From: Bordetella genomosp. 9
Lineage (GTDB): Bacteria; Pseudomonadota; Gammaproteobacteria; Burkholderiales; Burkholderiaceae_B
NCBI RefSeq assembly: GCF_002261425.1
Contig: NZ_NEVJ01000003.1
Location: 2,046,001-2,110,000, forward strand
Reading direction: 5' to 3'
DNA: 64,000 bases
Shown: one piece after another, positions 25,667 through 34,093 of the stretch
How positions within the stretch are numbered: position 1 is the first letter of the stretch
How the letters are laid out: each line of letters starts with the position of its first letter
Made by a program: the position numbers and the translations under genes
The notes under the pieces: generated by a model
Seen by the model: only the letters and a program-made list of their open reading frames with translations
The model's database searches: none
Told to the model about the DNA's origin: nothing

Positions 25667-26172
25667 TTGGCGGCTCCCGTGGCGGCGAGGGTCTCGCCAT
25701 TGGTGGCGCCGGCGGCGCGCAGGGCGGTCGCCGCGTCCGCGATCGCGGCCAGGATGCGCATATGGGTGCCGCAGCGGCACAGATTGGGCTGCATGTGCGC
25801 GCGGATTTCCTCTTCGCTGGGCGAACTATTGCGATCCAGCAGGGCCTGCGCGCGCATCACCATGCCGGCGATGCAATAGCCGCACTGCGCGGCCTGTTTG
25901 TCGATGAAGGCCTTCTGCAGCGGACCGGGATGGTCGGCCGTTCCCAGGCCTTCGATCGTCCGTATCTTGCGGCCCTGGGCGGCCGCGGCGGGAAACTGGC
26001 AGGAGAACACCGGCTCCTGGTCGACGATGACGGTACAGGCGCCGCACTGGCCCATGCCGCAGCCGAACTTGGCGCCGTTCAATTCCAGGTGGTTGCGCAG
26101 CGCGTACAGCAAGGGCATCGACGGATCGATGTCCAGCTCATGCGCCGTGCCGTTGACGGTCAGGGTAATCAT
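25663..26172 (-). CDS. (2Fe-2S)-binding small subunit of molybdenum hydroxylase
   Basis: The 169-residue protein carries the plant-ferredoxin-type cluster motif FGCGMGQCGACTVIVDQEPVFSC (Cys38, Cys43, Cys46, Cys58) and the second cluster motif CGYCIAGM with NLCRCGTH, the arrangement of IorA/CoxS subunits. It passes electrons from the molybdenum centre to the cytochrome c encoded just upstream. Its start overlaps the cytochrome stop and its stop overlaps the large-subunit start, so all three are coupled. It has no signal peptide and is probably exported with its Tat-tagged partner. Confidence 0.94.
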   Translation of the reverse strand: MITLTVNGTAHELDIDPSMPLLYALRNHLELNGAKFGCGMGQCGACTVIVDQEPVFSCQFPAAAAQGRKIRTIEGLGTADHPGPLQKAFIDKQAAQCGYCIAGMVMRAQALLDRNSSPSEEEIRAHMQPNLCRCGTHMRILAAIADAATALRAAGATNGETLAATGAAK

Positions 26173-27521
26173 TTGGACGTGTTCTCCTTGCGGATCTTCG
26201 CGACCGAGTCATCCAGTCCGGTCCAGGCGGGACGCTGCGCGATGCTCACGCGGGTAAAGGCCAGGATGTCGGCAATCTGCTGATCGTTCAGGGTGTGCGC
26301 GAAAGAAGGCATGTAATGGGATGCGGCGGAGCCCCGCAGGGGGATGCCCTGCAGGATCAGGTTGATGGCGTTGCGCGGGCTGTCGGCGTTGACGACGGAG
26401 CTCAATGCCAGCGACGGGCGCTCGCCTATGGTCGTCATGGGGGCAGACGCGGCGTGGCAGGCGGCGCAGGTGGACGTGAACAGCGCCGCGCCGCGTTGCA
26501 GGCGATCGGCGTCGGCCTGGCTCCCTGCCTGGGCCGGCGCGGGTGCGCTGGCCGGCGCTGATGCCGGCGCCTGCGTCATGGAAGACGCCGGCGCCGCACC
26601 CGCCGCCTGGCCATCGGCCACCGGCGCCGAGCCGTCCAGCGACAGCAGATACACCGCCATGGCGCGCACGTCGCTTTCCGAGACCAGGCCCAACTGGCGC
26701 GTGACCGGCTCCATCGGGCCGGCGGCGGCGCCGTGCTGGCTGGCCAGGCCGGTGCGCAGGTAGGAAGTCAGCTGGTCGACCGTCCAGGCGGGCTGCTTGT
26801 GTCCCAGCGCGTTCAGCGGCGGCACGTCCCAGCCGTCGATGCTGCCGCCCGCGAACGGCTTGCCGCTGTCTTCGGCGCCCAGGACCGTCATGGGGGTATG
26901 GCAGGCGGCGCAGTGCCCCGGGCCTTCGACCAGATAACGGCCGCGCAGCCACTCGGCGCTGTGCGAGGCATCGTCCGGCAGCGGGCCGGGATGCAGGTAC
27001 AGCAGGTTCCATCCCGCGATCAGCGGCCGGAAGCCCAGCGGAAAGGTCAGCTGGTTATCGCGCGCCGGCGCATGCACGGGCGTGCGCGTCATCATGTACG
27101 CGTACAGGTCCTTGATGTCGGCATCCGACATGCGCGTGAAATGCGGATACGGGAAGGCCGGATACAGCAGATGCCCGTCGCGCGACACGCCTTCGCGCAT
27201 CGCCCGCGTGAAGGCGGCCAGCGACCAGTTGCCGATACCCGTCTGCGGATCCGGCGTGATGTTGGTGCTGTAGAGCGTGCCGAAAGGCGTATCCAGCGGC
27301 ATGCCGCCGGCATAGGATTTCCCGCCGGCGACGGTATGACAGGACACGCAATCCCCGACGGACGCCAGTTGCGCGCCGCGAGAGATCGACTGCGCATCGA
27401 ACGAAGCCGCCGCGGGCGGGTCGATGGGATCGATGGCGTTGCGGTACGCGAACGAACAGGCGGCCACGCCGCCGACTACCACGATCGCAAGCACGCCTGC
27501 CGCGATGGATCTGCCTTTCAT
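26169..27521 (-). CDS. Tri-haem cytochrome c, electron acceptor of the molybdenum hydroxylase
   Basis: The 450-residue protein has an N-terminal hydrophobic anchor/signal (about 7-26) and three CxxCH haem sites: CVSCH near 58, CAACH near 207 and CAACH near 356, as in membrane-bound gluconate/alcohol dehydrogenase cytochromes. A low-complexity linker rich in Ala, Pro and Ser (ASAPASAPAPAQAGSQ) separates the last domain. It is the first gene of the three-gene operon and would pass electrons from the hydroxylase to the respiratory chain. AGG-containing sequence lies before the ATG at 27521. Confidence 0.92.
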   Translation of the reverse strand: MKGRSIAAGVLAIVVVGGVAACSFAYRNAIDPIDPPAAASFDAQSISRGAQLASVGDCVSCHTVAGGKSYAGGMPLDTPFGTLYSTNITPDPQTGIGNWSLAAFTRAMREGVSRDGHLLYPAFPYPHFTRMSDADIKDLYAYMMTRTPVHAPARDNQLTFPLGFRPLIAGWNLLYLHPGPLPDDASHSAEWLRGRYLVEGPGHCAACHTPMTVLGAEDSGKPFAGGSIDGWDVPPLNALGHKQPAWTVDQLTSYLRTGLASQHGAAAGPMEPVTRQLGLVSESDVRAMAVYLLSLDGSAPVADGQAAGAAPASSMTQAPASAPASAPAPAQAGSQADADRLQRGAALFTSTCAACHAASAPMTTIGERPSLALSSVVNADSPRNAINLILQGIPLRGSAASHYMPSFAHTLNDQQIADILAFTRVSIAQRPAWTGLDDSVAKIRKENTSK

Positions 27522-27819
27522 CCGAACCCCTTCAATGCGTCAACGCCATTGGGGCGGACTGTAGCGCCCGACCCTGACATTCGATTGAAATGCGCCGAAG
27601 TTTCCACGATCTGGATATTTACTCCCGCCAGGGCGGCCGACGCCAGTGGAAAGCCTACTTCCACATGCTGAAAGCGGCGCCCAGAGGAAGCGCGGCGGCG
27701 CCGCGCTGTCAGCAGCCTTAAACCCCTATGCCGTTGCCGGCATGACGGGATGCCGCCCGCACGGCGTGTAACATCGCCACGCTTGGGGCCCCGCCCCTCC
27801 CACATTCCGGAGCACTGCC
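27522..27819. other. Divergent intergenic region, cytochrome c / tas
   Basis: This 298-base gap should hold both promoters. The only symmetry noted is ATGCCG/CGGCAT around TTGC (27728-27743). No gene, RNA or convincing promoter was seen. Confidence 0.5.
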
Positions 27820-28869
27820 TTGAAATACCGCAAACTCGGCCGTACCGATATCGACGTCAGCCTGATCGGCCTGGGCACCATGACCTTCGGCGAGCAGAAT
27901 TCCGAAGCCGACGCGCATCAGCAGCTGGACTATGCGCTCGAGCATGGCATCAATCTGGTCGACACCGCCGAGATGTACCCCGTCCCGCCCAAGGCGGAGA
28001 CCCAGGGCCGCACCGAAACCTATATCGGCACCTGGATCGCCAAGAGCAAGCGGCGCCAGGACATCGTGCTGGCCAGCAAGATCGCCGGCCCCGTGCGCGA
28101 CCCGAAGCGGCCCGGCCACATCCGCGAAGGCAAGACCTTGCACGACCGCAAGAACCTGACCGCCGCGCTGGACGCCAGCCTCAAGCGCTTGCAGACCGAC
28201 TACCTGGACCTGTATCAGCTGCACTGGCCCGACCGCACCACCATGACCTTCGGCCAGAACGCCTATCCCTGGGTCAAGGACGACAACACCACCCCCATCG
28301 CGGAGACGCTGTCGGTGCTGCAGGATTTCGTCAAGCAGGGCAAGGTGCGCCATATCGGCGTGTCGAACGAAACGCCATGGGGCGTGGCGCAGTTCATCCG
28401 CCATGCGGAAGTCGACGGCCTGCCCCGCATCGTTTCCATCCAGAATGCCTACAACCTGCTCAATCGGCTGTTCGAACAGGGGCTGTCGGAATTCGCCCAT
28501 CATGACGACGTCGGCCTGCTGGCGTATTCGCCGCTGGCCATGGGCATGCTGACGGGCAAGTACGAAAACGGCGCGCGGCCGGCGGGCTCGCGCCTGGCGG
28601 TGTTCTCGCGCTTCACGCGCTACAACAGCCCGGAAGCCGAAGCGGCCAGCAGCGCCTATGTGGCGCTGGCGAAGCAGCACGGCCTGACACCGACCCAGCT
28701 GGCGCTGGCTTTCATCAACCAGCAGCCCTTCGTCACCAGCAACCTGATCGGCGCGACGAACCTGGCGCAGCTGAAGGAAAACATCGAAAGCGTGAACGTC
28801 ACGCTCGATGCCGGCATCCTCGCGGAAATCGACGCCATCCATCGCCGCCTGCCCAATCCCGCGCCCTGA
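27820..28869 (+). CDS. tas: Tas-like NADP(H)-dependent aldo/keto reductase
   Basis: The 349-residue aldo/keto reductase closely follows E. coli Tas, for instance in LGLGTMTFGEQNSEADAH, DTAEMYPVPPKAETQGRTE, LKRLQTDYLDLYQLHWP and RHIGVSNETPWGV. Catalytic residues of the family are visible: Asp and Tyr in the DTAEMY region, Lys in ASK and His in LHWP. It reduces aldehydes with NADPH in the cytoplasm; the natural substrate of Tas is not settled. A strong terminator 40 bases downstream ends the unit. Confidence 0.9.
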   Translation: MKYRKLGRTDIDVSLIGLGTMTFGEQNSEADAHQQLDYALEHGINLVDTAEMYPVPPKAETQGRTETYIGTWIAKSKRRQDIVLASKIAGPVRDPKRPGHIREGKTLHDRKNLTAALDASLKRLQTDYLDLYQLHWPDRTTMTFGQNAYPWVKDDNTTPIAETLSVLQDFVKQGKVRHIGVSNETPWGVAQFIRHAEVDGLPRIVSIQNAYNLLNRLFEQGLSEFAHHDDVGLLAYSPLAMGMLTGKYENGARPAGSRLAVFSRFTRYNSPEAEAASSAYVALAKQHGLTPTQLALAFINQQPFVTSNLIGATNLAQLKENIESVNVTLDAGILAEIDAIHRRLPNPAP

Positions 28870-28910
28870 GCATCGCGCCTGAACCGGCGCCGAACACTCC
28901 ATCGCGGTGG

Positions 28911-28945
28911 CCTTCGGAGGACAACCTTCGAAGGTCTTTTTTTTT
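28911..28945 (+). terminator. Intrinsic terminator after tas
   Basis: CCTTCGGAGG pairs with CCTTCGAAGG (one G-U pair) around the loop ACAA and is followed directly by TCTTTTTTTTT. It is a textbook rho-independent terminator on the plus strand, 41 bases after the tas stop. Confidence 0.9.
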
Positions 28946-29105
28946 GCCGCCGGGCCGCCCCAAGGCAAAAAGCGCCCCCTTTGGGGGGCAGCAAGCCGGT
29001 TTGCCGGCGCAGCGTGGGGGCCATTTTTTGCCGCCGGGCCGCCCCAAGGCAAAAAGCGCCCCCTTGGGGGGCAGCAAGCCGGTTTGCCGGCGCAGCGTGG
29101 GGGCC
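28946..29105 (+). repeat. Two copies of the structured intergenic element
   Basis: Copies at 28946-29022 and 29030-29105 differ by one base in a T run and are each followed by a T tract (ATTTTTT and TTTTTTTTTT). They are the inverted relatives of the 16.1-16.3 kb array, with changed stem bases that keep pairing: GCCGG-TTTG-CCGGC replaces the GCC/GGC hairpin and GGCAAAAA/TTTTTGCC replaces GGCGAAAA/TTTTCGCC. They lie downstream of tas in the same orientation as the other array lies downstream of its cytochrome gene. Confidence 0.92.
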
Positions 29106-29156
29106 TTTTTTTTTTGCGCCGCGGCTTGGCGGCAAGCGGTCATGTCCGGGCTGACA

Positions 29157-29171
29157 TTGATTTGAAATCAA
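29157..29171. promoter_or_regulatory. Operator candidate TTGATT-TGA-AATCAA upstream of aldehyde dehydrogenase operon
   Basis: A perfect inverted repeat lies 114 bases before the aldehyde dehydrogenase ATG. The same TTGATT-N3-AATCAA word recurs at 34005-34023 in the promoter region of the HTH-citrate synthase gene. A shared regulator is inferred. Confidence 0.55.
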
Positions 29172-29285
29172 GATTGACCCACATGTATCCACGGCGATAG
29201 GCTGTTCCAGGCGGTGGTATCTGCCGCCATGCATGCCCCGCATTGCATCCCCGCAATGCGCATTCATGACCAGCCAGGGAACCCG

Positions 29286-30779
29286 ATGAGCGCCAGCGAT
29301 GAAAACCCCGATCTTTCCAGCCGAGTCGCGGCGGCGCTGCCCACGCGGCGCGCGCTCTACTACGGCGGTCGCTGGCATGAACCGCTGTCCGGGGAACAGG
29401 GACGCAGCCTCAATCCCGCCACCCAGGAAGACCTGGGCCCCTATGCCGTCGCGGACGCGGCCGACGTCGACGCCGCGGTGCGCTCGGCCAGCGCGGCCGC
29501 CGGCGCCTGGCGCGCGACGCCGCCGCTGGAACGCGCGGCCCTGCTGCGCCGCGCCGCCACCATCGTGCGCGAACATGCCTGGGAACTGGCGCTGATCGAC
29601 GCCGCGGATTGCGGCAATCCCGTGCGGCAGATGCGCGACGATGCCGTGATCGCCGCCACCCAGCTGGAGTACTTCGCCGGCCTGGTGCTGGAGCTGAAAG
29701 GCGAAACCATCCCCACCCAGAACGGCTCGCTGGACTACACGCTGCGCGAACCCCTGGGCGTGGTGGCGCGCATCATTCCGTTCAACCACCCTTTCATGTT
29801 CGCCGCCGGCAAGATCGCCGCGCCGCTCGCGGCGGGCAATACCGTGATCGTCAAGCCGCCGGAGCAGGCGCCGCTGTCCAGCCTGCGGCTGTTCGAACTG
29901 ATCGGCGATCTATTTCCGCCGGGCGTGCTGAACTGCCTGACCGGCGATCGCGCCACCGGCGCCGCGCTGTCCGCGCACGACGGCGTCGCGGCGGTCGCCT
30001 TGATCGGCAGCGTCAACGCCGGCAAGGCCGTCATGCGCACCGCCGCCGACGGGCTGAAAAAAGTATTGCTGGAGCTGGGCGGCAAGAACGCCATGCTGGT
30101 GTACCCGGACGCCGATCCCGACAAAGCGGCCCTGGGCGCCGTGCGCGGCATGAACTTCACCTGGTGCGGCCAGTCCTGCGGCTCCACCAGCCGCCTGTTC
30201 CTGCACGAGTCCGTCCACGACAGCATGCTGGCCCGCATCGTCGCGCTGACGGCGGACATGCACCGGCCCGGCCTGCCCACCGATACGCGAACGACCATGG
30301 GGGCGCTGGTCTCGCGCGACCAGATGGACAAGAGCCTGTCGTACATCGCGTCGGCCGTCGCCGAAGGCGCCCGCATCGCCCACGGCGGGCGCCGTTGCGA
30401 AGACGCGGCCCTGCGCGACGGCTATTTCGTCGAACCCACCATCCTGGCCGGCGTCACGTCGGCGATGCGGGTGGCGCGCGAGGAAATCTTCGGTCCGGTG
30501 CTCGCCGTCATCAAGTGGTCGGACGAGGACGCCCTGTTCGCCGCCGTCAACGGCGTCGAATATGGCCTGACGGCCTCCATCTGGACGCGCGACCTGGCCA
30601 CCGCCCATCGCGCCGCGGCGCGCGTGCAGGCCGGATACGTCTGGATCAACGGCTCGTCCAATCACTTCATCGGCGCTCCTTTCGGCGGCTACAAGCAGTC
30701 CGGCATCGGGCGGGAGGAATGCAAGGAAGAGCTGCTGGAGTTCACGCAGGTCAAGAACGTCAACGTCACGCTGGACTGA
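29286..30779 (+). CDS. NAD(P)-dependent aldehyde dehydrogenase
   Basis: The 497-residue ALDH-superfamily enzyme shows the cofactor region IIPFNHPFMFAAGKIAAPLAAGNTVIVKPPEQAP, the catalytic Glu in LLELGGKNA, the nucleophile Cys in NFTWCGQSCGSTSR and the C-terminal GAPFGGYKQSGIGRE. It oxidises an aldehyde to an acid. I chose the ATG at 29286 with AGGGA eight bases upstream; earlier in-frame ATGs lack this. The adjacent TPP enzyme, 15 bases on, may supply the aldehyde by decarboxylating a 2-oxoacid. Substrate unknown. Confidence 0.93.
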   Translation: MSASDENPDLSSRVAAALPTRRALYYGGRWHEPLSGEQGRSLNPATQEDLGPYAVADAADVDAAVRSASAAAGAWRATPPLERAALLRRAATIVREHAWELALIDAADCGNPVRQMRDDAVIAATQLEYFAGLVLELKGETIPTQNGSLDYTLREPLGVVARIIPFNHPFMFAAGKIAAPLAAGNTVIVKPPEQAPLSSLRLFELIGDLFPPGVLNCLTGDRATGAALSAHDGVAAVALIGSVNAGKAVMRTAADGLKKVLLELGGKNAMLVYPDADPDKAALGAVRGMNFTWCGQSCGSTSRLFLHESVHDSMLARIVALTADMHRPGLPTDTRTTMGALVSRDQMDKSLSYIASAVAEGARIAHGGRRCEDAALRDGYFVEPTILAGVTSAMRVAREEIFGPVLAVIKWSDEDALFAAVNGVEYGLTASIWTRDLATAHRAAARVQAGYVWINGSSNHFIGAPFGGYKQSGIGREECKEELLEFTQVKNVNVTLD

Positions 30780-30794
30780 GGTCCGCGCATCCGG

Positions 30795-32573
30795 ATGCCC
30801 ATGCAAAACAATCCAACCGCCCCGCGCTGGGGCAGCGACTACCTGGCCAGCCTGATGCGCCATATCGGCCTGGAATACGTCGCCCTGAATCCGGGCGCCA
30901 GCTTTCGCGGCCTGCACGATAGCCTGGTCAACTACCTGGGCGACGAAGCGCCGCGCATGTTGACCGTGCTGCACGAAGAACATGCGGTGGCCATCGCCCA
31001 TGGCTATGCCAAGGTGACCGGCCGCCCCATGGGCGCGATCCTGCACGCCAACGTCGGGCTGATGCACGGTTCCATGGCGATTTTCGATGCCTATTGCGAT
31101 CGCGTGCCGGTGCTGGTGTTCGGCGCCACCGGTCCCGTGGACACGGCGCGCCGCCGGCCCTGGATCGATTGGCTGCACACGTCCAAGGACCAGGGCGCGC
31201 TGGTGCGCAGCTTCGTCAAATGGGACGCCGAACCGGCGTCGCTGGAAGCCGCGCGCGACGCCGTCCTGCGCGCGCGGCAGATCGCCACCACGCTGCCGCA
31301 AGGTCCGACCTATGTGTGCTTCGACAGCGCGCTGCAGGAAGCGCCCTGCCCCGACGCACCGGCGCTTCCCGTCCTGGACCGCTACCAGCCGCCGCGTCCG
31401 CCGGGCCTGTCCGACGCATTGGCGCGCGAGACCGCGGGTATCCTGTACCGGGCACGGCGGCCGGTCATCCTGGCGGGCCGCGTATCGCGCGACGAACAGG
31501 ATTGGCGGCGGCGCGTCGCGCTGGCGGAGCATTGCGGCGCGACGGTGCTGACCGACTTCAAGGTCGGCGCCGCCTTTCCGACACGCCATCCCCTGCACGG
31601 CGCCGCGCCGGGCTACTTCATGGGACCGGACGGCCTGGCGGCGCTGCGCGAGGCGGACGTGATACTGAGCCTGGACTGGGTCGACCTGGCGGGCACGCTG
31701 CGGACCGCCTTCGGCACCGACACCGCGCCGGCGCACGTGATCCAGGTGTCGCTGGACCAGACGCTGCACAACGGCTTCGGCGGCGAACATCAGGGGCTGA
31801 CGGGCATCGACACCTATCTGATGTGCGATCCGGATGCCTACACTGCCCAGGCGCTGGCCATGCTGCCGGCGCTGGGCGCGCCGCGCTGGACGTCGGGGTT
31901 GACATCACATGACGCCACCACGCCCGCCCCGGCGCCGCGCGGCGGCGCGGACGGACCGAACGGCATACCGCTGACCGTCTTCGCTCGCACGATCAGCGCC
32001 TGCCTGCGGCGCAATGCGCCGGCCTGCCTGGTGCGCGCCAACCTGGGATGGCCCGGCGACGCGCACCCTTTCGAACATCCGTTGGACTACCTGGGATACG
32101 ACGGCGGCGCCGGCGTGGGCTCGGGCCCCGGCATGTCGGTGGGCTCGGCGCTCGCCTTGAAAGGCACGGGCCGCCTGCCTGTCGCGGTGCTGGGCGACGG
32201 CGATTTCCTGATGGGCGTCACGGCCTTCTGGACGGCCGTCCGCTACGGCATCCCGCTGCTGGCGATCATCGCCAACAACCGGTCTTTCTTCAATGACGAA
32301 GTGCACCAGGAGAAAGTCGCGATGGTGCGCGACCGGCCCGTCGAAAACAAATGGATAGGACAGCGCCTGGAAACGCCCGAAGTCGATATCGCGGCGATGG
32401 CCCGCGCGCAGGGCGCGCAGGCGTGGGGGGGTATCGATACGCTGGCCGGGCTGGAGCGCGTGCTCGATGTCGCCATCGCCGAGGTCCGCGCCGGCAAAGT
32501 CGCGGTCATCGACGTGCGCGTCGGGCGCGAATATGCGCCGGCCATGGCCAATGCCTTGAAGCGCGGCGATTAG
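30795..32573 (+). CDS. Thiamine pyrophosphate-dependent decarboxylase/acetolactate synthase-like enzyme
   Basis: The 592-residue protein has the three-domain TPP-enzyme layout: an N-terminal PYR domain with the catalytic Glu in VLHEEHAVAIAHGYAK, a middle domain (about 200-350) and a PP domain with LGDGDFLMGVTAFWTAVRYG and downstream NN (GDG-x-NN, the Mg-TPP motif). It resembles benzoylformate decarboxylase/acetolactate synthase large subunits. No small regulatory subunit is nearby, so a 2-oxoacid decarboxylase feeding the upstream aldehyde dehydrogenase is the simpler reading. Start could be 30795 or 30801; neither has a strong ribosome site. Confidence 0.88.
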   Translation: MPMQNNPTAPRWGSDYLASLMRHIGLEYVALNPGASFRGLHDSLVNYLGDEAPRMLTVLHEEHAVAIAHGYAKVTGRPMGAILHANVGLMHGSMAIFDAYCDRVPVLVFGATGPVDTARRRPWIDWLHTSKDQGALVRSFVKWDAEPASLEAARDAVLRARQIATTLPQGPTYVCFDSALQEAPCPDAPALPVLDRYQPPRPPGLSDALARETAGILYRARRPVILAGRVSRDEQDWRRRVALAEHCGATVLTDFKVGAAFPTRHPLHGAAPGYFMGPDGLAALREADVILSLDWVDLAGTLRTAFGTDTAPAHVIQVSLDQTLHNGFGGEHQGLTGIDTYLMCDPDAYTAQALAMLPALGAPRWTSGLTSHDATTPAPAPRGGADGPNGIPLTVFARTISACLRRNAPACLVRANLGWPGDAHPFEHPLDYLGYDGGAGVGSGPGMSVGSALALKGTGRLPVAVLGDGDFLMGVTAFWTAVRYGIPLLAIIANNRSFFNDEVHQEKVAMVRDRPVENKWIGQRLETPEVDIAAMARAQGAQAWGGIDTLAGLERVLDVAIAEVRAGKVAVIDVRVGREYAPAMANALKRGD

Positions 32574-32651
32574 GACGCGCGCGAGGGGTCGGACCGAGCC
32601 AGGCCAGCGCGGCCCGGGCCTCACCGGCCTGGCGCCGCACCGGCCAGGCCG

Positions 32652-33959
32652 TCAGGAAGGCCCGATATACCGCGCGCGTGGCCGCACCAGGAAACCGGCC
32701 AGCCGCTGCTCCAGCGCATGCGCCACCCAGCCGGCGGCGCGTCCCACCGACATCAGCGCGCCCGGCGCGCCGGCCGGCGTGGCCAGGACCGCGCACAGCA
32801 CGGCCAGGGCCATCGGCAGGTTCGGCTTCAGGCCCAGCTCTTCATGCGCGCGATCGACGCACTTCAGCGCCGTCTTTCCGCGCGCCCCGGCGGGGCCGAT
32901 CTCGCGCGCCAGTTCCAGCAGCAGCGTCGCGCGCGGGTCGCCTTCGGGATAGAGCGGATGCCCATAGCCGGGCACCGGACTCTTGCGCGACAGCAATCCC
33001 TTCAGATGATCCAGGTAGGCGTCGGCGGTCTTTGCCTGGGCCAGCGCGACTTCGGCCTGCTCGCAGCCCAGTCCGGTCAGCATGCCTTCGAAGGCGCCGA
33101 GCGCCGTCGTCACGCAGGAGAACAGATCCGCGCCCGCCGACGCCGCGATACGCGCGGCGAAGGTGGCCGGCGCAAGCTCGTTGTCCGCGCTCAGGATCAA
33201 GGCGGCGTCCAGGATGCGCAGGTGCGCCGGCGTGGCCTTGATGCCCAGATTGTCGGCCAGCACCCCCGCGATCGGCCGCGGTGCATCGTGCAGGACGAAA
33301 GCCGGCTTGGCCGCCAGCAAGCCGGTCGCGGCCGCCATCGCCTGGGTCAGCTGCCGCGCCGCGAGCGTGGGTGCCCCAAGCGTCAGTTCCGGATTGCGGC
33401 CCAGGCTGGCGGCATAGGCCTCCACCGCCACCGACAGCAGGCGGCGCGATTGATTGCGCGCCGCCACCTGGGTGATGCCATCCGCCAGGGCCTGGAAACC
33501 GGCCCCCGGTCGCGCGGGCTGCCAGACGACCGGCGCGTCCGGCAGGATCCCGTTCCACAGCAATTCCGTGCAGTCTTCGAAGCCGCGGTGCGCGCGCACC
33601 AGATCGGCCGCCGATTTGCCGCGATAGCGCGGACCGTCGGGACCGATGGCGGTGATCGAAGTCTGCATCACCGCGTTGCCGCCCCAGCGGATCATCCGTT
33701 CCCCGCCGGCCCCGGTCGTCGACCGGGTGCGGCCGCGCGCGCCCAGGGCTTCCAGGTCCTCCACGTAATACAGGTTGCCTTTGCCGCCCACCGCCGGCAC
33801 CACCCGTATCCAGCCGCGGCTGACGTAGGCATACAGCGTCTGCATCTTGATGCCCAGGCGTTCGATCGCCGCGCGGGCGTCCACCAGCGTGCCGGCGGCC
33901 TGGCTGGGCGCGTCTTCGCGCGCCGGCGGTATGGCGATTTTCCTGCGTGAATTTTCCAT
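32652..33959 (-). CDS. Citrate synthase-fold protein with N-terminal HTH domain
   Basis: The 435-residue protein begins with a MerR/excisionase-like helix-turn-helix (LVDARAAIERLGIKMQTLYAYVSRGWIRVVP, about 23-55, followed by YYVEDLEALGARG) and continues as a citrate synthase domain with the signature GYGHPLYPEGDPRA (conserved His and Asp-Pro-Arg). It may be an enzyme, a regulator sensing an acyl-CoA or oxoacid, or both. It is transcribed against its neighbours, with its promoter facing the Bug gene. A perfect palindrome lies 46 bases before its start, and the same word precedes the aldehyde dehydrogenase operon. I chose the ATG at 33959 (GGAAA nine bases upstream); 33986 is also in frame. Confidence 0.85.
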   Translation of the reverse strand: MENSRRKIAIPPAREDAPSQAAGTLVDARAAIERLGIKMQTLYAYVSRGWIRVVPAVGGKGNLYYVEDLEALGARGRTRSTTGAGGERMIRWGGNAVMQTSITAIGPDGPRYRGKSAADLVRAHRGFEDCTELLWNGILPDAPVVWQPARPGAGFQALADGITQVAARNQSRRLLSVAVEAYAASLGRNPELTLGAPTLAARQLTQAMAAATGLLAAKPAFVLHDAPRPIAGVLADNLGIKATPAHLRILDAALILSADNELAPATFAARIAASAGADLFSCVTTALGAFEGMLTGLGCEQAEVALAQAKTADAYLDHLKGLLSRKSPVPGYGHPLYPEGDPRATLLLELAREIGPAGARGKTALKCVDRAHEELGLKPNLPMALAVLCAVLATPAGAPGALMSVGRAAGWVAHALEQRLAGFLVRPRARYIGPS

Positions 33960-34004
33960 CCTGGGTTTCCATGCGCCGTGATCCACACCGCGAGGCTACA
34001 GGTT

Positions 34005-34023
34005 GATTGATTGTAAATCAATC
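34005..34023. promoter_or_regulatory. Operator candidate in divergent citrate synthase/Bug promoter
   Basis: GATTGATT and AATCAATC form a perfect eight-base inverted repeat around GTA. A second, weaker copy of the left half (ATTGATTTGAATC) follows at 34033-34045. The word TTGATT-N3-AATCAA is shared with 29157-29171. Confidence 0.6.
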
Positions 34024-34093
34024 TATACATACATTGATTTGAATCCTACGATGACATCGCCAACGCATAAAACCAAGAATCCCGGAGACAAGC

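Larger units (their letters stand above)
28870..29285. other. Intergenic region with terminator, repeat pair and operator
   Basis: This 416-base gap contains, in order, the tas terminator (28911-28945), two copies of the structured repeat (28946-29105) each followed by a T run, a palindromic operator candidate (29157-29171) and the leader of the aldehyde dehydrogenase gene. No coding sequence was found. Confidence 0.8.
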
